The notes below the pieces were generated by a model. The model did no database searches and was not told the origin of the DNA. It saw only the letters and a program-made list of their open reading frames with translations. A stretch of DNA of 63,861 bases. Source: Amycolatopsis sp. (GTDB lineage: Bacteria > Actinomycetota > Actinomycetes > Mycobacteriales > Pseudonocardiaceae). Position 1 is the first letter of the stretch, and each line of letters starts with the position of its first letter. The DNA lies in assembly GCF_025464955.1 (NCBI RefSeq), contig NZ_JAODNM010000138.1, positions 1 through 63,861 on the forward strand, read 5' to 3'. Below, piece after piece: positions 1-8,500 of this stretch. The position numbers and the translations under genes were made by a program.

Positions 1-230
1 ACAGCTAACGTAAAACTGTCCATATCTTGTCTAACCACTCAAAGGAACCTCACTACGAGGTTACTTTATACATAAGCTCTACTGGCTTAGTTCACTAGCA
101 CACTGTTGAGTTCTCAAGCAACACACCGCAGATCGCGCCACCCGAAAGCAGCCTTATCCGAGACGGTCATTCCTTAGCAAGTTTTTCAAGCTGGTGGGAC
201 ACCCACTCAATCACCTTGAGATGAGAGCTT
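1..230 (-). promoter_or_regulatory. 5' leader of an rRNA operon lying beyond the left edge
   Basis: On the minus strand this gene-free stretch reads as an actinobacterial rRNA leader. Positions 104-120 give TTGAGAACTCAACAG-type sequence, the boxA-like antitermination/processing element found ahead of 16S rRNA in this phylum. The AT-rich tail from about 100 down to 1 resembles the pre-16S spacer. tyrS immediately upstream on the same strand is a common actinobacterial arrangement. The 16S gene itself is outside the window. The best promoter I can offer is TTGCTA (175-180), 16 bp, GATAAG (153-158), which is weak. The call rests on the boxA element and the context. Confidence 0.75.
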
Positions 231-292
231 GGTTCGTGTCCCGCGGCCACCCGGTTTCCCTGGCGACTTGGAGAACTTTACATGGCCGTTTG

Positions 293-311
293 ACCCCCGG
301 AACAGGGGGGT
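293..311 (-). terminator. Hairpin after tyrS
   Basis: ACCCCC (293-298) pairs with GGGGGT (306-311) around a 7-nt loop, 23-41 bp past the tyrS stop. There is no T tract, so it may be a weak terminator or a processing stem ahead of the rRNA leader. Confidence 0.45.
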
Positions 312-333
312 ACCTTAACTGCGTTTCCGCAGG

Positions 334-1608
334 TCAGCGCAGCAGTCGGACGCCGGCGGTGGTGCGCTTGCCCTTGCGGACCACGAGCCACTGGCCGTGC
401 AGCGCGTCGTCCGCCGATGGACGCCACTGCTCGTCGGCGATCTTGACGTTGTTGACGTAGGCACCGCCCTCCTTGACGGTCCGGCGAGCGGCGCCCCTGC
501 CGTCGACGAGTCCGCCGGCGATCAGCAGCTCGACGATGGTCGGCTCCTCGGCAAGCTTGACCTCGCCGGTCGGCACCTCTGCCATCGCCGCGTCGAGCGT
601 CGAGGCATCGAGTTCACCCAGCTCTCCCCTGCCGAACAACGCCTGGCTGGCCGCGATGACCTGCCGGGTCTGCTCCTCGCCGTGCACCAGCGTGGTGAAC
701 TCCTCGGCGAGCCGGCGTTGCGCGGCGCGGAGGTGCGGACGCTGCTCGGTGTCCTCGGCGAGCGCGGCGAGCTCCTCCTGCGTGAGGAAGCTGAACATGC
801 TCAGGTAGTTCAGGACGTCCGTGTCGCCAACGTTCACGAAGTACTGGAACCAGGCATATGGCGAGGTCATGGCCGGATCCAGCCAGAGGTTCCCGCCACC
901 GGTCGACTTGCCGAACTTGCGCCCCTCCGCGTCGGTGACCAGGGGCGCGGTCAGCGCGTGGACCGACTTGCCGTCCGTCCGGCGGATCAGGTCGACCCCG
1001 CCGATCAGGTTCCCCCACTGGTCGGCACCGCCGACCTGCAGCGCGCAGCCGTACTCGCGGTTCAGGTGCAGGTAGTCCTGGGACTGGAGCAGCAGGTAGC
1101 TGAACTCCGTGTAGGACATCCCGTCGGTTTCCAGGCGGCGTTTGACGGTCTCACGGTTGAGCATGGTGTTGATCGGGAAATGCTTGCCGACGTCCCGCAG
1201 GAACTCGAGGACGCTCTGCTTGCCGGTCCAGTTGAGGTTGTTCTCGACGATCGCGCTGGTCTTCGCCTCACCGAAGTCCACGAAGCGCTCAAGCTGCCCG
1301 CGGATCCGGCCCGCCCACTCCGCGACGACGTCGAGCGTGTTCAGGGAGCGTTCCCCGTTGTCCCGCGGGTCGCCGATCATCCCGGTGGCGCCGCCGGCCA
1401 GCACGATCGGCCGGTGCCCGGCGCGTTGGAACCGGGTCAGCATCAGCAGCGGGACGAGGTTCCCGGCGTGCAGGCTCGGCGCTGTCGGGTCGAAGCCGGC
1501 ATAGAGCGTGAGCGGACCTTTGTCGAGGTCTCGTCGCAGGGCGTCGATATCGGTGGACTGCGCGATCAACCCGCGCCAGGACAGCTCGTCAAGAATGTGC
1601 TCACTCAC
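334..1608 (-). CDS. tyrS: Tyrosyl-tRNA synthetase
   Basis: This class I aminoacyl-tRNA synthetase charges tRNA-Tyr with tyrosine in the cytosol. The catalytic domain shows a HIGH-like HAGN at residues 47-50 and a KMSKS-like KFGKS at 231-235. The Tyr-enzyme signature GGADQWGN lies at 193-200, and a C-terminal S4 RNA-binding domain starts near 355. I chose the GTG at 1608 (424 aa, the family's normal size). It sits in a GTGAGTGA overlap with the stop of the upstream DNA glycosylase, whereas a start at 1665 would add 19 residues inside that gene. The two genes are probably co-transcribed. An rRNA operon follows. Confidence 0.97.
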   Translation of the reverse strand: MSEHILDELSWRGLIAQSTDIDALRRDLDKGPLTLYAGFDPTAPSLHAGNLVPLLMLTRFQRAGHRPIVLAGGATGMIGDPRDNGERSLNTLDVVAEWAGRIRGQLERFVDFGEAKTSAIVENNLNWTGKQSVLEFLRDVGKHFPINTMLNRETVKRRLETDGMSYTEFSYLLLQSQDYLHLNREYGCALQVGGADQWGNLIGGVDLIRRTDGKSVHALTAPLVTDAEGRKFGKSTGGGNLWLDPAMTSPYAWFQYFVNVGDTDVLNYLSMFSFLTQEELAALAEDTEQRPHLRAAQRRLAEEFTTLVHGEEQTRQVIAASQALFGRGELGELDASTLDAAMAEVPTGEVKLAEEPTIVELLIAGGLVDGRGAARRTVKEGGAYVNNVKIADEQWRPSADDALHGQWLVVRKGKRTTAGVRLLR

Positions 1609-2263
1609 GCCCTGGATTCTTCCGCACCAGGTCAACCGAGTTCTTCGCGGGGCGACGGCGGCCACCCCGGCGGTACGTCGAGACCGCGGGCGACCGGTCG
1701 TCCCAGAACCGCCACGGGGTCTCCATCGCCATGGCGACCCCGACCCTGGGCCCGGTTCTGATGTGCTCGGCAGGCACCCGTTCGCCGGTGTACAGCCGCA
1801 CGGGCGACGCCGGGTCTGTCAGGTCGAGGCTGTTCTCCTCGCGGTCGATCGCGAGCACCGACGTCAGGATCGCGGGCCCTTTCGCGAGCTCGCCCGTCCC
1901 CCTGGCCCTCGGCCGGCGCGCCTTGACGACGTCGAGCCCGGACACCACTTCGCCGGCTCGCATCAGCACGGCTCCGGGCTGACCCTCCTGGGTCCCGACG
2001 ACGTTGGCGCAGAAGTGCATGCCGTAGACGAAATACACGTACAAGTACCCCGCCGGTCCCCACATGACCGAATTCCGCGGGGTCCGGCCGCGATAGCAGT
2101 GCGACGCCGGGTCGTCGAACCCGCGATAGGCCTCGACCTCGACCAGCCTGACCGCCACCGTGCCATCGGGCCCGGTCGACTCGATCACGGCGCCGAGGAG
2201 GAGCTCCGCCAACTCGATCGGGTCCAGTGCCAGTTCGTCCCGCGTGAACAGCCGGTCACCCAC
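1601..2263 (-). CDS. 3-methyladenine DNA glycosylase (AAG/MPG family)
   Basis: A monofunctional base-excision glycosylase of the alkyladenine (AAG/MPG) fold that removes alkylated purines such as 3-methyladenine. Recognisable family blocks are VRLVEVEAYRG, SHCYRG-TPRN, GYLYVYFVYGMHFCANVV, and a late PRVGVAMAMETPWRFW. I prefer the GTG at 2263 because AGGGGAA lies 8 bp ahead of it. An ATG at 2296 would add 11 residues. The gene overlaps tyrS by 8 bp and is divergent from the TetR-controlled operon, whose operator starts about 70 bp away. It is unrelated to the AlkD-type glycosylase at 14744. Confidence 0.92.
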   Translation of the reverse strand: MGDRLFTRDELALDPIELAELLLGAVIESTGPDGTVAVRLVEVEAYRGFDDPASHCYRGRTPRNSVMWGPAGYLYVYFVYGMHFCANVVGTQEGQPGAVLMRAGEVVSGLDVVKARRPRARGTGELAKGPAILTSVLAIDREENSLDLTDPASPVRLYTGERVPAEHIRTGPRVGVAMAMETPWRFWDDRSPAVSTYRRGGRRRPAKNSVDLVRKNPGRE

Positions 2264-2331
2264 GTCTTGCTTCCCCTCGCGCCCGCCGATCATCACGAGC
2301 CGAGCCTAGTGGCCAGGTCCGCACGACGGTC

Positions 2332-2381
2332 TTGAGCGATCGCTCAAATTCTGGCTATACTGCGGTTGAGCACTCGCTCAA
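2332..2381 (+). promoter_or_regulatory. Promoter with two TetR-type operators
   Basis: A perfect 16-bp palindrome TTGAGCGATCGCTCAA (2332-2347) and a near-copy TTGAGCACTCGCTCAA (2366-2381) flank TATACT (2356-2361). The first copy supplies TTGAGC (2332-2337) as -35 with an 18-bp spacer, and the second covers the expected start of transcription. The downstream operon ends in a TetR regulator, so autorepression is likely. A GGAGG ribosome site follows at 2385-2389. Confidence 0.8.
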
Positions 2382-2396
2382 ACTGGAGGTAGCCCG

Positions 2397-2975
2397 ATGG
2401 GCAGACGGTCGCTTTACGTGGAGACGGTGATCCACACAGACATGGACACGCTCTGGCGGTACACCCAGGAGCCGTCGTTGCACCAGCGCTGGGACCTGCG
2501 GTTCGCCGAGATCCACTACCTGCCCGATTCGGACGGCAAACGCTTCCGTTACGCGACCAGGATTCTCGGCCTGACCGTCGCCGGAACCGGAACCAACGCG
2601 GGCGAGCGCTCCCGTTCTGACGGCACCCGGACCTCGGCATTGCGGTTCGCGTCGGCGGATCCGTTGTCGCTGATCAGGTCCGGATCCGGTTACTGGCGTT
2701 ACACCCCCACCCAAAACGGCGTCCGGTTCGTCACCGGGTTCGACTACACCACCCGCTGGGGCCCGCTTGGCAAACTCGCCGACCTGCTGTTCCGCCCGCT
2801 GTTCGGCTGGGCGACGGCGTGGTCGTTCGACCGGCTGCGGCTGTGGCTGGAAACCGACACTCCGCCGGAGTCGCTCTCCTTGCTCGCCCCTTCCGCGGCA
2901 AGGTGCGTTCGCCGGCCGACACGCGACCGCGACGCCGTCCCGCCGCAACTCCTGAGCAAGGTGGACAAGCCATGA
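2397..2975 (+). CDS. SRPBCC (START-like) fold protein
   Basis: A 192-aa protein that looks like a polyketide cyclase/dehydrase (SRPBCC) fold: an N-terminal VETVIHTDMDTLWRYTQEPS strand-helix start, central beta strands, and a C-terminal amphipathic helix near residues 120-150. This fold binds hydrophobic ligands; no substrate can be named. It is the first gene of a three-gene operon, with a GGAGG site 7 bp before the ATG and an ATGA overlap with the next gene. Expression should be governed by the two TetR operators just upstream. The last 40 residues are low-complexity, rich in Arg and Ser, and may be unstructured. Confidence 0.75.
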   Translation: MGRRSLYVETVIHTDMDTLWRYTQEPSLHQRWDLRFAEIHYLPDSDGKRFRYATRILGLTVAGTGTNAGERSRSDGTRTSALRFASADPLSLIRSGSGYWRYTPTQNGVRFVTGFDYTTRWGPLGKLADLLFRPLFGWATAWSFDRLRLWLETDTPPESLSLLAPSAARCVRRPTRDRDAVPPQLLSKVDKP

Positions 2976-3646
2976 CGAGCATCTTCCAGCATGCGCTGGG
3001 TGCCGAGTTCGAGTCGCTGCACCCGCGGATGCGAGAACGGCTGTCCCTGTGTACCGCCGCCGGAACCGGCATGATCGGGCACGGGGTGATGGACCGGATC
3101 TGGCGCGGCAGGGCGTTCACCACGCCGTTCCTGCGGCTCGGTGCATCCCGGCACATCCTGTTTCCCGAGCGGGGCCGCAATGTGCCCTTCACCATTGAGA
3201 ACTACCCGTACCTCGACTCCTACGGCCGGGAAACGGTGTCGTTCGTGCGGACCTTCGAACTGCCCAACCGGCGTCGGCGGTTCGACGCGCAGATGGTCTA
3301 CGAGGGCGGCCGGATCGTCGACTACCTCGGCACGCATCAGCACCTCGCCACCGACTTGGACATCTCCGTGCGGCCGGACGGCGGCTTTCGGATCCGCTCG
3401 GGGGAGTTCCGGCTTGCCGAAGGTCCGCTGCGGGCGGTCGTCCCACAGCCGATCGTCGGCGTCGCGTCAGTCGACGAATGGTTCGACGAGGCCAGCGGCC
3501 TGTTCCGCATCGAAGTAGCGGTGGTCAACGGCCGGTTCGGGCCGCTGTTCGGCTACGAGGGCGGCTTCGACGCGAAGTTCGTCGATCTGCGCACTGGGGT
3601 GAGCGGAGCGGTCAAACCGTTGCGGGAGAAGGTCTTGGACCGATGA
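2972..3646 (+). CDS. DUF4166 domain protein
   Basis: A 224-aa protein matching the DUF4166 type, with SIFQHALG near the start, RPGG-like beta-rich segments, and a late RFGPLFGYEGGFDAKFVDL. In other bacteria this domain is often fused to or beside saccharopine-dehydrogenase-like or SRPBCC proteins; its activity is unknown. The ATG at 2972 forms an ATGA overlap with the preceding stop, and its own stop overlaps the tetR start the same way, so the three proteins are translationally coupled. The pairing with an SRPBCC protein and TetR control suggests response to a small hydrophobic compound, which is inference. Confidence 0.75.
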   Translation: MTSIFQHALGAEFESLHPRMRERLSLCTAAGTGMIGHGVMDRIWRGRAFTTPFLRLGASRHILFPERGRNVPFTIENYPYLDSYGRETVSFVRTFELPNRRRRFDAQMVYEGGRIVDYLGTHQHLATDLDISVRPDGGFRIRSGEFRLAEGPLRAVVPQPIVGVASVDEWFDEASGLFRIEVAVVNGRFGPLFGYEGGFDAKFVDLRTGVSGAVKPLREKVLDR

Positions 3647-4287
3647 ACAACAGCACGCCCGCGCCATCGGGCACCAAGCAGCGGCTCATCGACGGCGTGC
3701 TGGAAACCATCCGGCTGCACGGCATCACCGCAGTCTCCGCGAGGACGGTCGCGGCCGCGACCGGTACCAACCAGGCGCTGGTCTTCTACCACTTCGGCAC
3801 GGTCGACGAACTTGTCGCGCAGGCGTGCGTAAGCGCTACAGAGGCCCGGGTGGACGCCTACCGCGACCGGTTCGAGGCGGTACGAACCGTGGGCGAGCTC
3901 CTCGAACTGGGCCGGACGATCCATCTCGAGGAACGGGCCGGCGGGAACCTGGTCGTCCTCGCGCAGACGTTGGCAGGCGCGCAGGGCGGCGGACGGTTGG
4001 CCGAAGCGACTCGCGAGGCGCTGGGAAAGTGGGTCTCCGCGGTGAAGTCCGCACTGGACCGCGTATTGGACGGGTCGCCACTGACCGAGTTCGCCGACAC
4101 GGCAGGGCTCGCGTACGCGGTCTCGGCTGGATTCCTAGGGCTGACGCTCTTCGAGTCTGTCGACCCGGAGGGCGGCGAGAGCGCGCTGCGAGCCTTGACT
4201 CAGCTCGCAGCGCTCGTCGACGTCGTCGAAGGGCTCGGTCCGATCGCCACCCGCGCGGTGAAGGCCAAACTGCGCAAACGCAGTTAA
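3643..4287 (+). CDS. TetR-family transcriptional regulator
   Basis: A 214-aa regulator with an N-terminal helix-turn-helix (LIDGVLETIRLHGITAVSARTVAAATGTNQALVFYHF region, residues about 12-47) and a C-terminal all-helical ligand domain. Translation starts at the ATG at 3643 inside the previous stop codon. It is the third gene of the operon headed by the two palindromic operators at 2332-2381, so it most likely represses its own operon. It converges on argH with only 7 bp between the two stops, leaving no room for a separate terminator. Confidence 0.88.
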   Translation: MNNSTPAPSGTKQRLIDGVLETIRLHGITAVSARTVAAATGTNQALVFYHFGTVDELVAQACVSATEARVDAYRDRFEAVRTVGELLELGRTIHLEERAGGNLVVLAQTLAGAQGGGRLAEATREALGKWVSAVKSALDRVLDGSPLTEFADTAGLAYAVSAGFLGLTLFESVDPEGGESALRALTQLAALVDVVEGLGPIATRAVKAKLRKRS

Positions 4288-4294
4288 GGAGCAG

Positions 4295-5710
4295 CTACTT
4301 CAGCCATTGCCTCGCTTCGGTGACCCGGTCGATAAGACGGGCTCGCTGTTCAGCCACGCGAACCGGGGCGGTCCCGCCGCGGGCGTCCCGCGAAGCCACC
4401 GACCCTTCCACCGTGAGGACTTCGCGGACCTGCGGGGTCAGCGCGGGATTGATCGCGTGGAACTCCTCGTCGGTCAGCTCGTCCAGCCCGACACCTCGGC
4501 CTTCGGCCACGCGGACGCTCTCCCCCGCCGCCTCGTGCGCGACGCGGAACGGGACGCCCTGGCGGACGAGCCACTCGGCGATGTCGGTGGCCAGGGTGAA
4601 CCCTGCGGGAGCGAGCTCGGCCAGCCGCTCGGTGTGGAAGGTCAGCGTGCCGACCATGCCCGCGATGGCCGGGAACAGGAGCTCGAGCTGGTCGACCGAG
4701 TCGAAGACCGGCTCCTTGTCCTCCTGCAGGTCGCGGTTGTACGCGAGCGGCTGCGCTTTGAGGGTGGCCAGCAGGCCGGTCAGGTTGCCGATCAGCCGGC
4801 CGGTCTTGCCCCTCGTCAGCTCCGCGACATCGGGGTTCTTCTTCTGCGGCATGATCGAACTGCCGGTCGCCCAGGCGTCGTCGAGAGTCACGTAGCCGAA
4901 CTCGGCGGTGTTCCAGATGATGATCTCTTCGGCGATGCGCGAAAGGTTCACGGCCAGCATCGCGACGTCGAACGCGAACTCCGCGGCGAAGTCACGCGAA
5001 GCGGTGCCGTCGATCGAGTTCTCGACGCTCGTGTCGAACCCCAGCTCCGCTGCGATGGCTTCGGGATCGAGGCCCAGCGAGGACCCGGCGAGCGCGCCGG
5101 AACCGTAGGGCGACTCGGCGGCGCGCACGTCCCAGTCACGCAGCCTGCCGACGTCGCGCAGCAGCGCCTGGCCATGCGCGAGGAGGTGGTGGGCGAGCAG
5201 CACCGGCTGCGCGTGCTGGAGGTGCGTCCGCCCGGGCAGGATGACGTCGGGATGGCGTTCCGCCTGGGACACCATCGCGTCGATGACGGAAAGCGTGCCC
5301 GCGACGACCCGTCGGGCGGCGTCGCGCAGCCACATCCGGAACAGCGTGGCGACCTGGTCGTTGCGGGAGCGGCCGGCCCGCAGCTTCCCGCCGAGGTCGG
5401 TGCCGGCACGTTCGAGCAGCCCGCGCTCCAGCGCGGTGTGCACGTCCTCGTCCGCGACCGTCGGCGCGAACGCGCCGGAAGCCACATCCGCCGCCAGGAC
5501 GCCCAGTGCGTCGAGCATGCCGGTGAGTTCCGCGTCGGTCAGCAACCCGGCCTTGTGCAGCACGCGGGCATGGGCGCGAGAACCGGCGATGTCGTACGGC
5601 GCCAATCGCCAGTCGAAGTGCGTGGACGCGCTCAGCGCCGCCATCGCCTCCGCCGGGCCGCTGCTGAACCGGCCGCCCCACAACTGCACGGGCTGCTCTT
5701 TCTCGCTCAC
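4295..5710 (-). CDS. argH: Argininosuccinate lyase
   Basis: Catalyses the last step of arginine synthesis, argininosuccinate to arginine plus fumarate. The 471-aa protein has the superfamily signature GSSIMPQKKNPD at residues 283-294, the conserved AGRSRNDQV at 112-120 and GRTHLQHAQP at 160-169. The start is GTG at 5710, with GAAAGAG about 7 bp upstream. It lies 69 bp downstream of argR on the same strand, in the place where argGH would follow argR in many actinomycetes; argG is not in this window. An imperfect ATTC/GAAT inverted repeat in the argR-argH gap is not convincing as an ArgR box. Confidence 0.97.
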   Translation of the reverse strand: MSEKEQPVQLWGGRFSSGPAEAMAALSASTHFDWRLAPYDIAGSRAHARVLHKAGLLTDAELTGMLDALGVLAADVASGAFAPTVADEDVHTALERGLLERAGTDLGGKLRAGRSRNDQVATLFRMWLRDAARRVVAGTLSVIDAMVSQAERHPDVILPGRTHLQHAQPVLLAHHLLAHGQALLRDVGRLRDWDVRAAESPYGSGALAGSSLGLDPEAIAAELGFDTSVENSIDGTASRDFAAEFAFDVAMLAVNLSRIAEEIIIWNTAEFGYVTLDDAWATGSSIMPQKKNPDVAELTRGKTGRLIGNLTGLLATLKAQPLAYNRDLQEDKEPVFDSVDQLELLFPAIAGMVGTLTFHTERLAELAPAGFTLATDIAEWLVRQGVPFRVAHEAAGESVRVAEGRGVGLDELTDEEFHAINPALTPQVREVLTVEGSVASRDARGGTAPVRVAEQRARLIDRVTEARQWLK

Positions 5711-5779
5711 GTTCTCACTCTTTCAGGTGCTCGCGGATTCATACCGAATGATGGGTTTTTCTGCGTGCGCTGGTCGAAG

Positions 5780-6295
5780 TCAGTCGTTGCCGGGTTCCTT
5801 GGCTTCGACGTCCAAAGTAGACGATCGTCGCGCGAGCGCGGTGAACCGTTCGGCCAGGTCCCGCCCGGACAGCGGCTCCCTGGCAATCACGGCGACCGTG
5901 TCGTCGCCGGCAATCGAACCGACGACCTCTTCCAGCGCCGCCCGGTCGATCGCGCTGGCCATGAACTGCGCCGCCCCGGGCGGAGTGCGCAGCACCATCA
6001 GGTTGCCCGACGCGTCGACCGAGACCATGAGCTCGCCCAGTAGCCTGGCCAACCGCGATGTACCGCCCTGCACGCCTCGCACCGGGCTGCCGTCCTCGGG
6101 GATGACGTACACCGGCGCACCGGAATCCGCGCCGCGCAACTTCACCGCACCGAGTTCGTCGAGGTCCCGCGACAACGTCGCCTGCGTAACGTCGACCCCC
6201 TCGGCGACGAGCAGCTTCGCCAGTTCGGTCTGACTGCGGATGGCCATGGTGGACACCAGCTCGGTGATCCTGGCCTGTCTCGACGCGCGGCTCAT
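5780..6295 (-). CDS. argR: Arginine repressor
   Basis: A 171-aa ArgR/AhrC protein: an N-terminal winged helix (residues 1-70, with VTQATLSRDLDELG as recognition region), then the arginine-binding oligomerisation domain (80-155), including the IAGDDTVAVI block. It would bind ARG boxes when arginine is high. The ATG at 6295 is chosen because MSRASRQARITELV matches family N-termini and because it overlaps (ATGA) the stop of a 26-codon peptide frame between argF and argR. It is the last gene of the coupled argC-J-B-D-F run. Confidence 0.96.
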   Translation of the reverse strand: MSRASRQARITELVSTMAIRSQTELAKLLVAEGVDVTQATLSRDLDELGAVKLRGADSGAPVYVIPEDGSPVRGVQGGTSRLARLLGELMVSVDASGNLMVLRTPPGAAQFMASAIDRAALEEVVGSIAGDDTVAVIAREPLSGRDLAERFTALARRSSTLDVEAKEPGND

Positions 6296-6372
6296 GGGGC
6301 CCCCGCTGAGAAGAACACGTCGGCCCTGCTCATCGGCGCCTCCGCTGAGAAGAACACGTCGGCGCGGCTCAC
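6292..6372 (-). CDS. Candidate 26-aa peptide made of two 13-aa repeats, coupling argF to argR
   Basis: On the minus strand a GTG at 6372 overlaps the argF stop (GTGA), and the frame ends in TGA at 6292-6294, overlapping the argR start (ATGA). It encodes two near-identical units, MSRADVFFSAEAP and MSRADVFFSAGAP. The first four residues equal the start of ArgR (MSRA), which suggests the frame arose by tandem duplication of the argR initiation region. It may serve only to carry ribosomes from argF to argR, or it may be translated into a short peptide. Whether the peptide has any function cannot be told from sequence. Confidence 0.5.
   Translation of the reverse strand: MSRADVFFSAEAPMSRADVFFSAGAP
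6303..6363. repeat. Two 22-bp direct repeats, 39-bp period
   Basis: An identical 22-bp sequence (CCGCTGAGAAGAACACGTCG plus GC) occurs at 6303-6324 and 6342-6363. It lies wholly within the argF-argR junction and underlies the two peptide repeats of the small frame at 6292-6372. Confidence 0.95.
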
Positions 6373-7298
6373 TTCCGGCGATCCTCGTCCAGCAGCCACA
6401 CGAGCAGCGCCTTCTGAGCGTGCAGGCGGTTTTCGGCCTCGTCCCACACCGCGCTGGCCGGCCCGTCGAGTACCTCGTCGGTGATCTCCCAGCCGCGGTG
6501 CGCGGGCAGGCAGTGCAACACGATCGCGCCCGGCGCGGCCCGCTCCAGCAACGCCGCGTTGACCTGCAGCGCCCGGAACGGACCGACGCGGTCCAGGCCG
6601 TCGTTCTCCTGTCCCATCGAGGTCCAGGTGTCGGTGACCACGACATCGGCGCCGTCGACCGCGGCCTGCGGATCGGTGAACACCGCCGCGCTGCCGCCGG
6701 TGTCGCTCGCGCGGTGCTTGGCGTCGAGCATCACCTGCAGGTCCGGCTGGAAGCCCTCCGGGGAGACCACCCGGACATGCATCCCGGCCGTCGTCCCGCC
6801 CAGCAGCAGCGAATGAGCCATGTTGTTGGCGCCGTCACCGAGGTACACGAGGGTCAGCCCGGCCAGCTTTCCCTTGCGCTCCCTGATCGTCTGCAGATCG
6901 GTGAGCACCTGGCAGGGGTGGAACTCATCGGTCAGCGCGTTGATCACCGGGATCCGCGAGACCAGCGCCATCGCGTCCATGCGCTTCTGCGCGAAAGTCC
7001 GCCACACCACGGCGTCGACGTAGCGCGAGAGCACCCGGGAGGTGTCCTCGATGGTCTCTTCGCGGCCCAACTGCATCGAGCGGCCGTCGACGATGACCGG
7101 CTGCCCGCCGAGCTGGGCGATGCCCACCTCGAAGGAGAGCCTGGTGCGGGTCGAGTTCTTTTCGAAGATCGCCGCGACCGACATCCCCTGCAACGCCTTC
7201 GAGCCGTGCTTGTCGGCCTTCAGCTTGTCCGCCAGGTCGAGCACGAACTTCTGCTCGTCGGGGTTCAGGTCGTCGTCGCGGAGAAAGTGCCGAGGCAT
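6369..7298 (-). CDS. argF: Ornithine carbamoyltransferase
   Basis: Forms citrulline from ornithine and carbamoyl phosphate. The 309-aa protein carries the carbamoyl-phosphate site STRTR at residues 49-53, HPCQ at 127-130, and the ornithine-loop HCLPAHRG near 262. Its ATG shares a base with the argD stop (TAATG). Its stop overlaps the GTG of the small repeat peptide frame. It is part of the coupled argC-J-B-D-F-R operon driven from the promoter upstream of argC. Confidence 0.97.
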   Translation of the reverse strand: MPRHFLRDDDLNPDEQKFVLDLADKLKADKHGSKALQGMSVAAIFEKNSTRTRLSFEVGIAQLGGQPVIVDGRSMQLGREETIEDTSRVLSRYVDAVVWRTFAQKRMDAMALVSRIPVINALTDEFHPCQVLTDLQTIRERKGKLAGLTLVYLGDGANNMAHSLLLGGTTAGMHVRVVSPEGFQPDLQVMLDAKHRASDTGGSAAVFTDPQAAVDGADVVVTDTWTSMGQENDGLDRVGPFRALQVNAALLERAAPGAIVLHCLPAHRGWEITDEVLDGPASAVWDEAENRLHAQKALLVWLLDEDRRK

Positions 7299-8500
7299 TA
7301 CTGGCCGTCCTTCCTGGTGGAGTCGAGCGCCGCCGGGAGAGCGGACAGGAAACCTTCGACCTGCTCGGTGGTCAGGATCAAGGGGGGCGCCAGCCGAATG
7401 GTGTCCGGAGCGACGGGGTTGACGAGGTAGCCAGCGTCCTGGGCGGCCTTGGCGACCGCGGCCGAGACCGGCTCGCGAAGCGAGATCCCGATCAGCAGCC
7501 CAGCTCCGCGCACCCCGGCCACCAGCGGATGGCCGAGTTCCTCGACCCCGTTCGCGAGGTCCTTACCCAGTGCCGCGGCGTGGTCGATCAGCCCGTCCTT
7601 GGCGATCGTGCGCAGCACCGCCAGCCCAGCGGCGCAGCACACCGGGTTTCCCCCGAACGTGGTGCCGTGGTGCCCGGGCTTGAGCAGGTCGGCAGCCGGC
7701 CCGATGCCGATCACCGCGCCCAGCGGAAGCCCGCCGCCCAACCCCTTCGCCAGCGTGATCACGTCCGGCAGTACGCCTGCCTGCTGGAAGGCGAACCAGG
7801 CACCTAACCGGCCGATACCGGTCTGCACCTCGTCGAGAACGAGCAGCGCACCGGCAGCCTTCGTGATTTCCCGGGCAGCCTGCAGGTAGCCGTCCGGAGC
7901 CGGGATGACCCCGGCCTCGCCGAGCACCGGTTCGAGAAACACCGCGGCGGTTTCGGAGTCGACAGCCGCGCGGAGCGCTTCGACGTCACCGAAGGGGACG
8001 TGCGTGACTCCGGGTACCAGCGGGAAGAACGGATCCCGCTTGGCGGGCTGGCCAGTGAGCGTGAGCGCGCCCATGGTCCGGCCATGGAACGCGCCTTCAC
8101 AGGCGACGACCTTCGTGCGTCCGGTCAGCCTGCTCATCTTCAGCGCGGCCTCGTTCGCCTCGGCGCCCGAGTTGGCGAAGAGCACTTTCCCGTTGCCGGT
8201 CACGCCCGCGATATCGAGCAGCGCCTCCGCCAGCTCGAGGGCGACCGGGTTCACATACAGGTTCGAGGTGTGGCCCAGCGTGGCGATCTGTTCGGTGACC
8301 GCCTGCACCACCGCGGGATGGGCGTGGCCGAGCGCGTTGACCGCGATGCCGCCGACGAGGTCGACGTAGGAGTTGCCGTCGACGTCCCACACACGCGCGC
8401 CTTCACCGCGGACGAGCGTCAGCCCCGGCGTGCCGTAGTTGTCCATCACCGCGGACCGCCACCGGCTCTGTCCGTCTACATTGGACTTTATGTCGTTCAT
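7298..8500 (-). CDS. argD: Acetylornithine aminotransferase
   Basis: A class III PLP aminotransferase (400 aa) that converts N-acetylglutamate semialdehyde to N-acetylornithine using glutamate. Visible features are the LDEVQTGIGRLG block carrying the PLP-ring-contacting Asp, and VITLAKGLGGGLPLGAVIG carrying the Schiff-base Lys near residue 253. The ATG at 8500 overlaps the argB stop (ATGA), and the stop overlaps the argF start by one base. Confidence 0.97.
   Translation of the reverse strand: MNDIKSNVDGQSRWRSAVMDNYGTPGLTLVRGEGARVWDVDGNSYVDLVGGIAVNALGHAHPAVVQAVTEQIATLGHTSNLYVNPVALELAEALLDIAGVTGNGKVLFANSGAEANEAALKMSRLTGRTKVVACEGAFHGRTMGALTLTGQPAKRDPFFPLVPGVTHVPFGDVEALRAAVDSETAAVFLEPVLGEAGVIPAPDGYLQAAREITKAAGALLVLDEVQTGIGRLGAWFAFQQAGVLPDVITLAKGLGGGLPLGAVIGIGPAADLLKPGHHGTTFGGNPVCCAAGLAVLRTIAKDGLIDHAAALGKDLANGVEELGHPLVAGVRGAGLLIGISLREPVSAAVAKAAQDAGYLVNPVAPDTIRLAPPLILTTEQVEGFLSALPAALDSTRKDGQ

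Noticed and set aside
5730..5745. ATTC/GAAT inverted repeat before argH as an ARG box
   Set aside because: The half-sites are in the wrong order for ArgR (GAAT...ATTC expected), and it lacks the TGCATA-like features of the site at argC.
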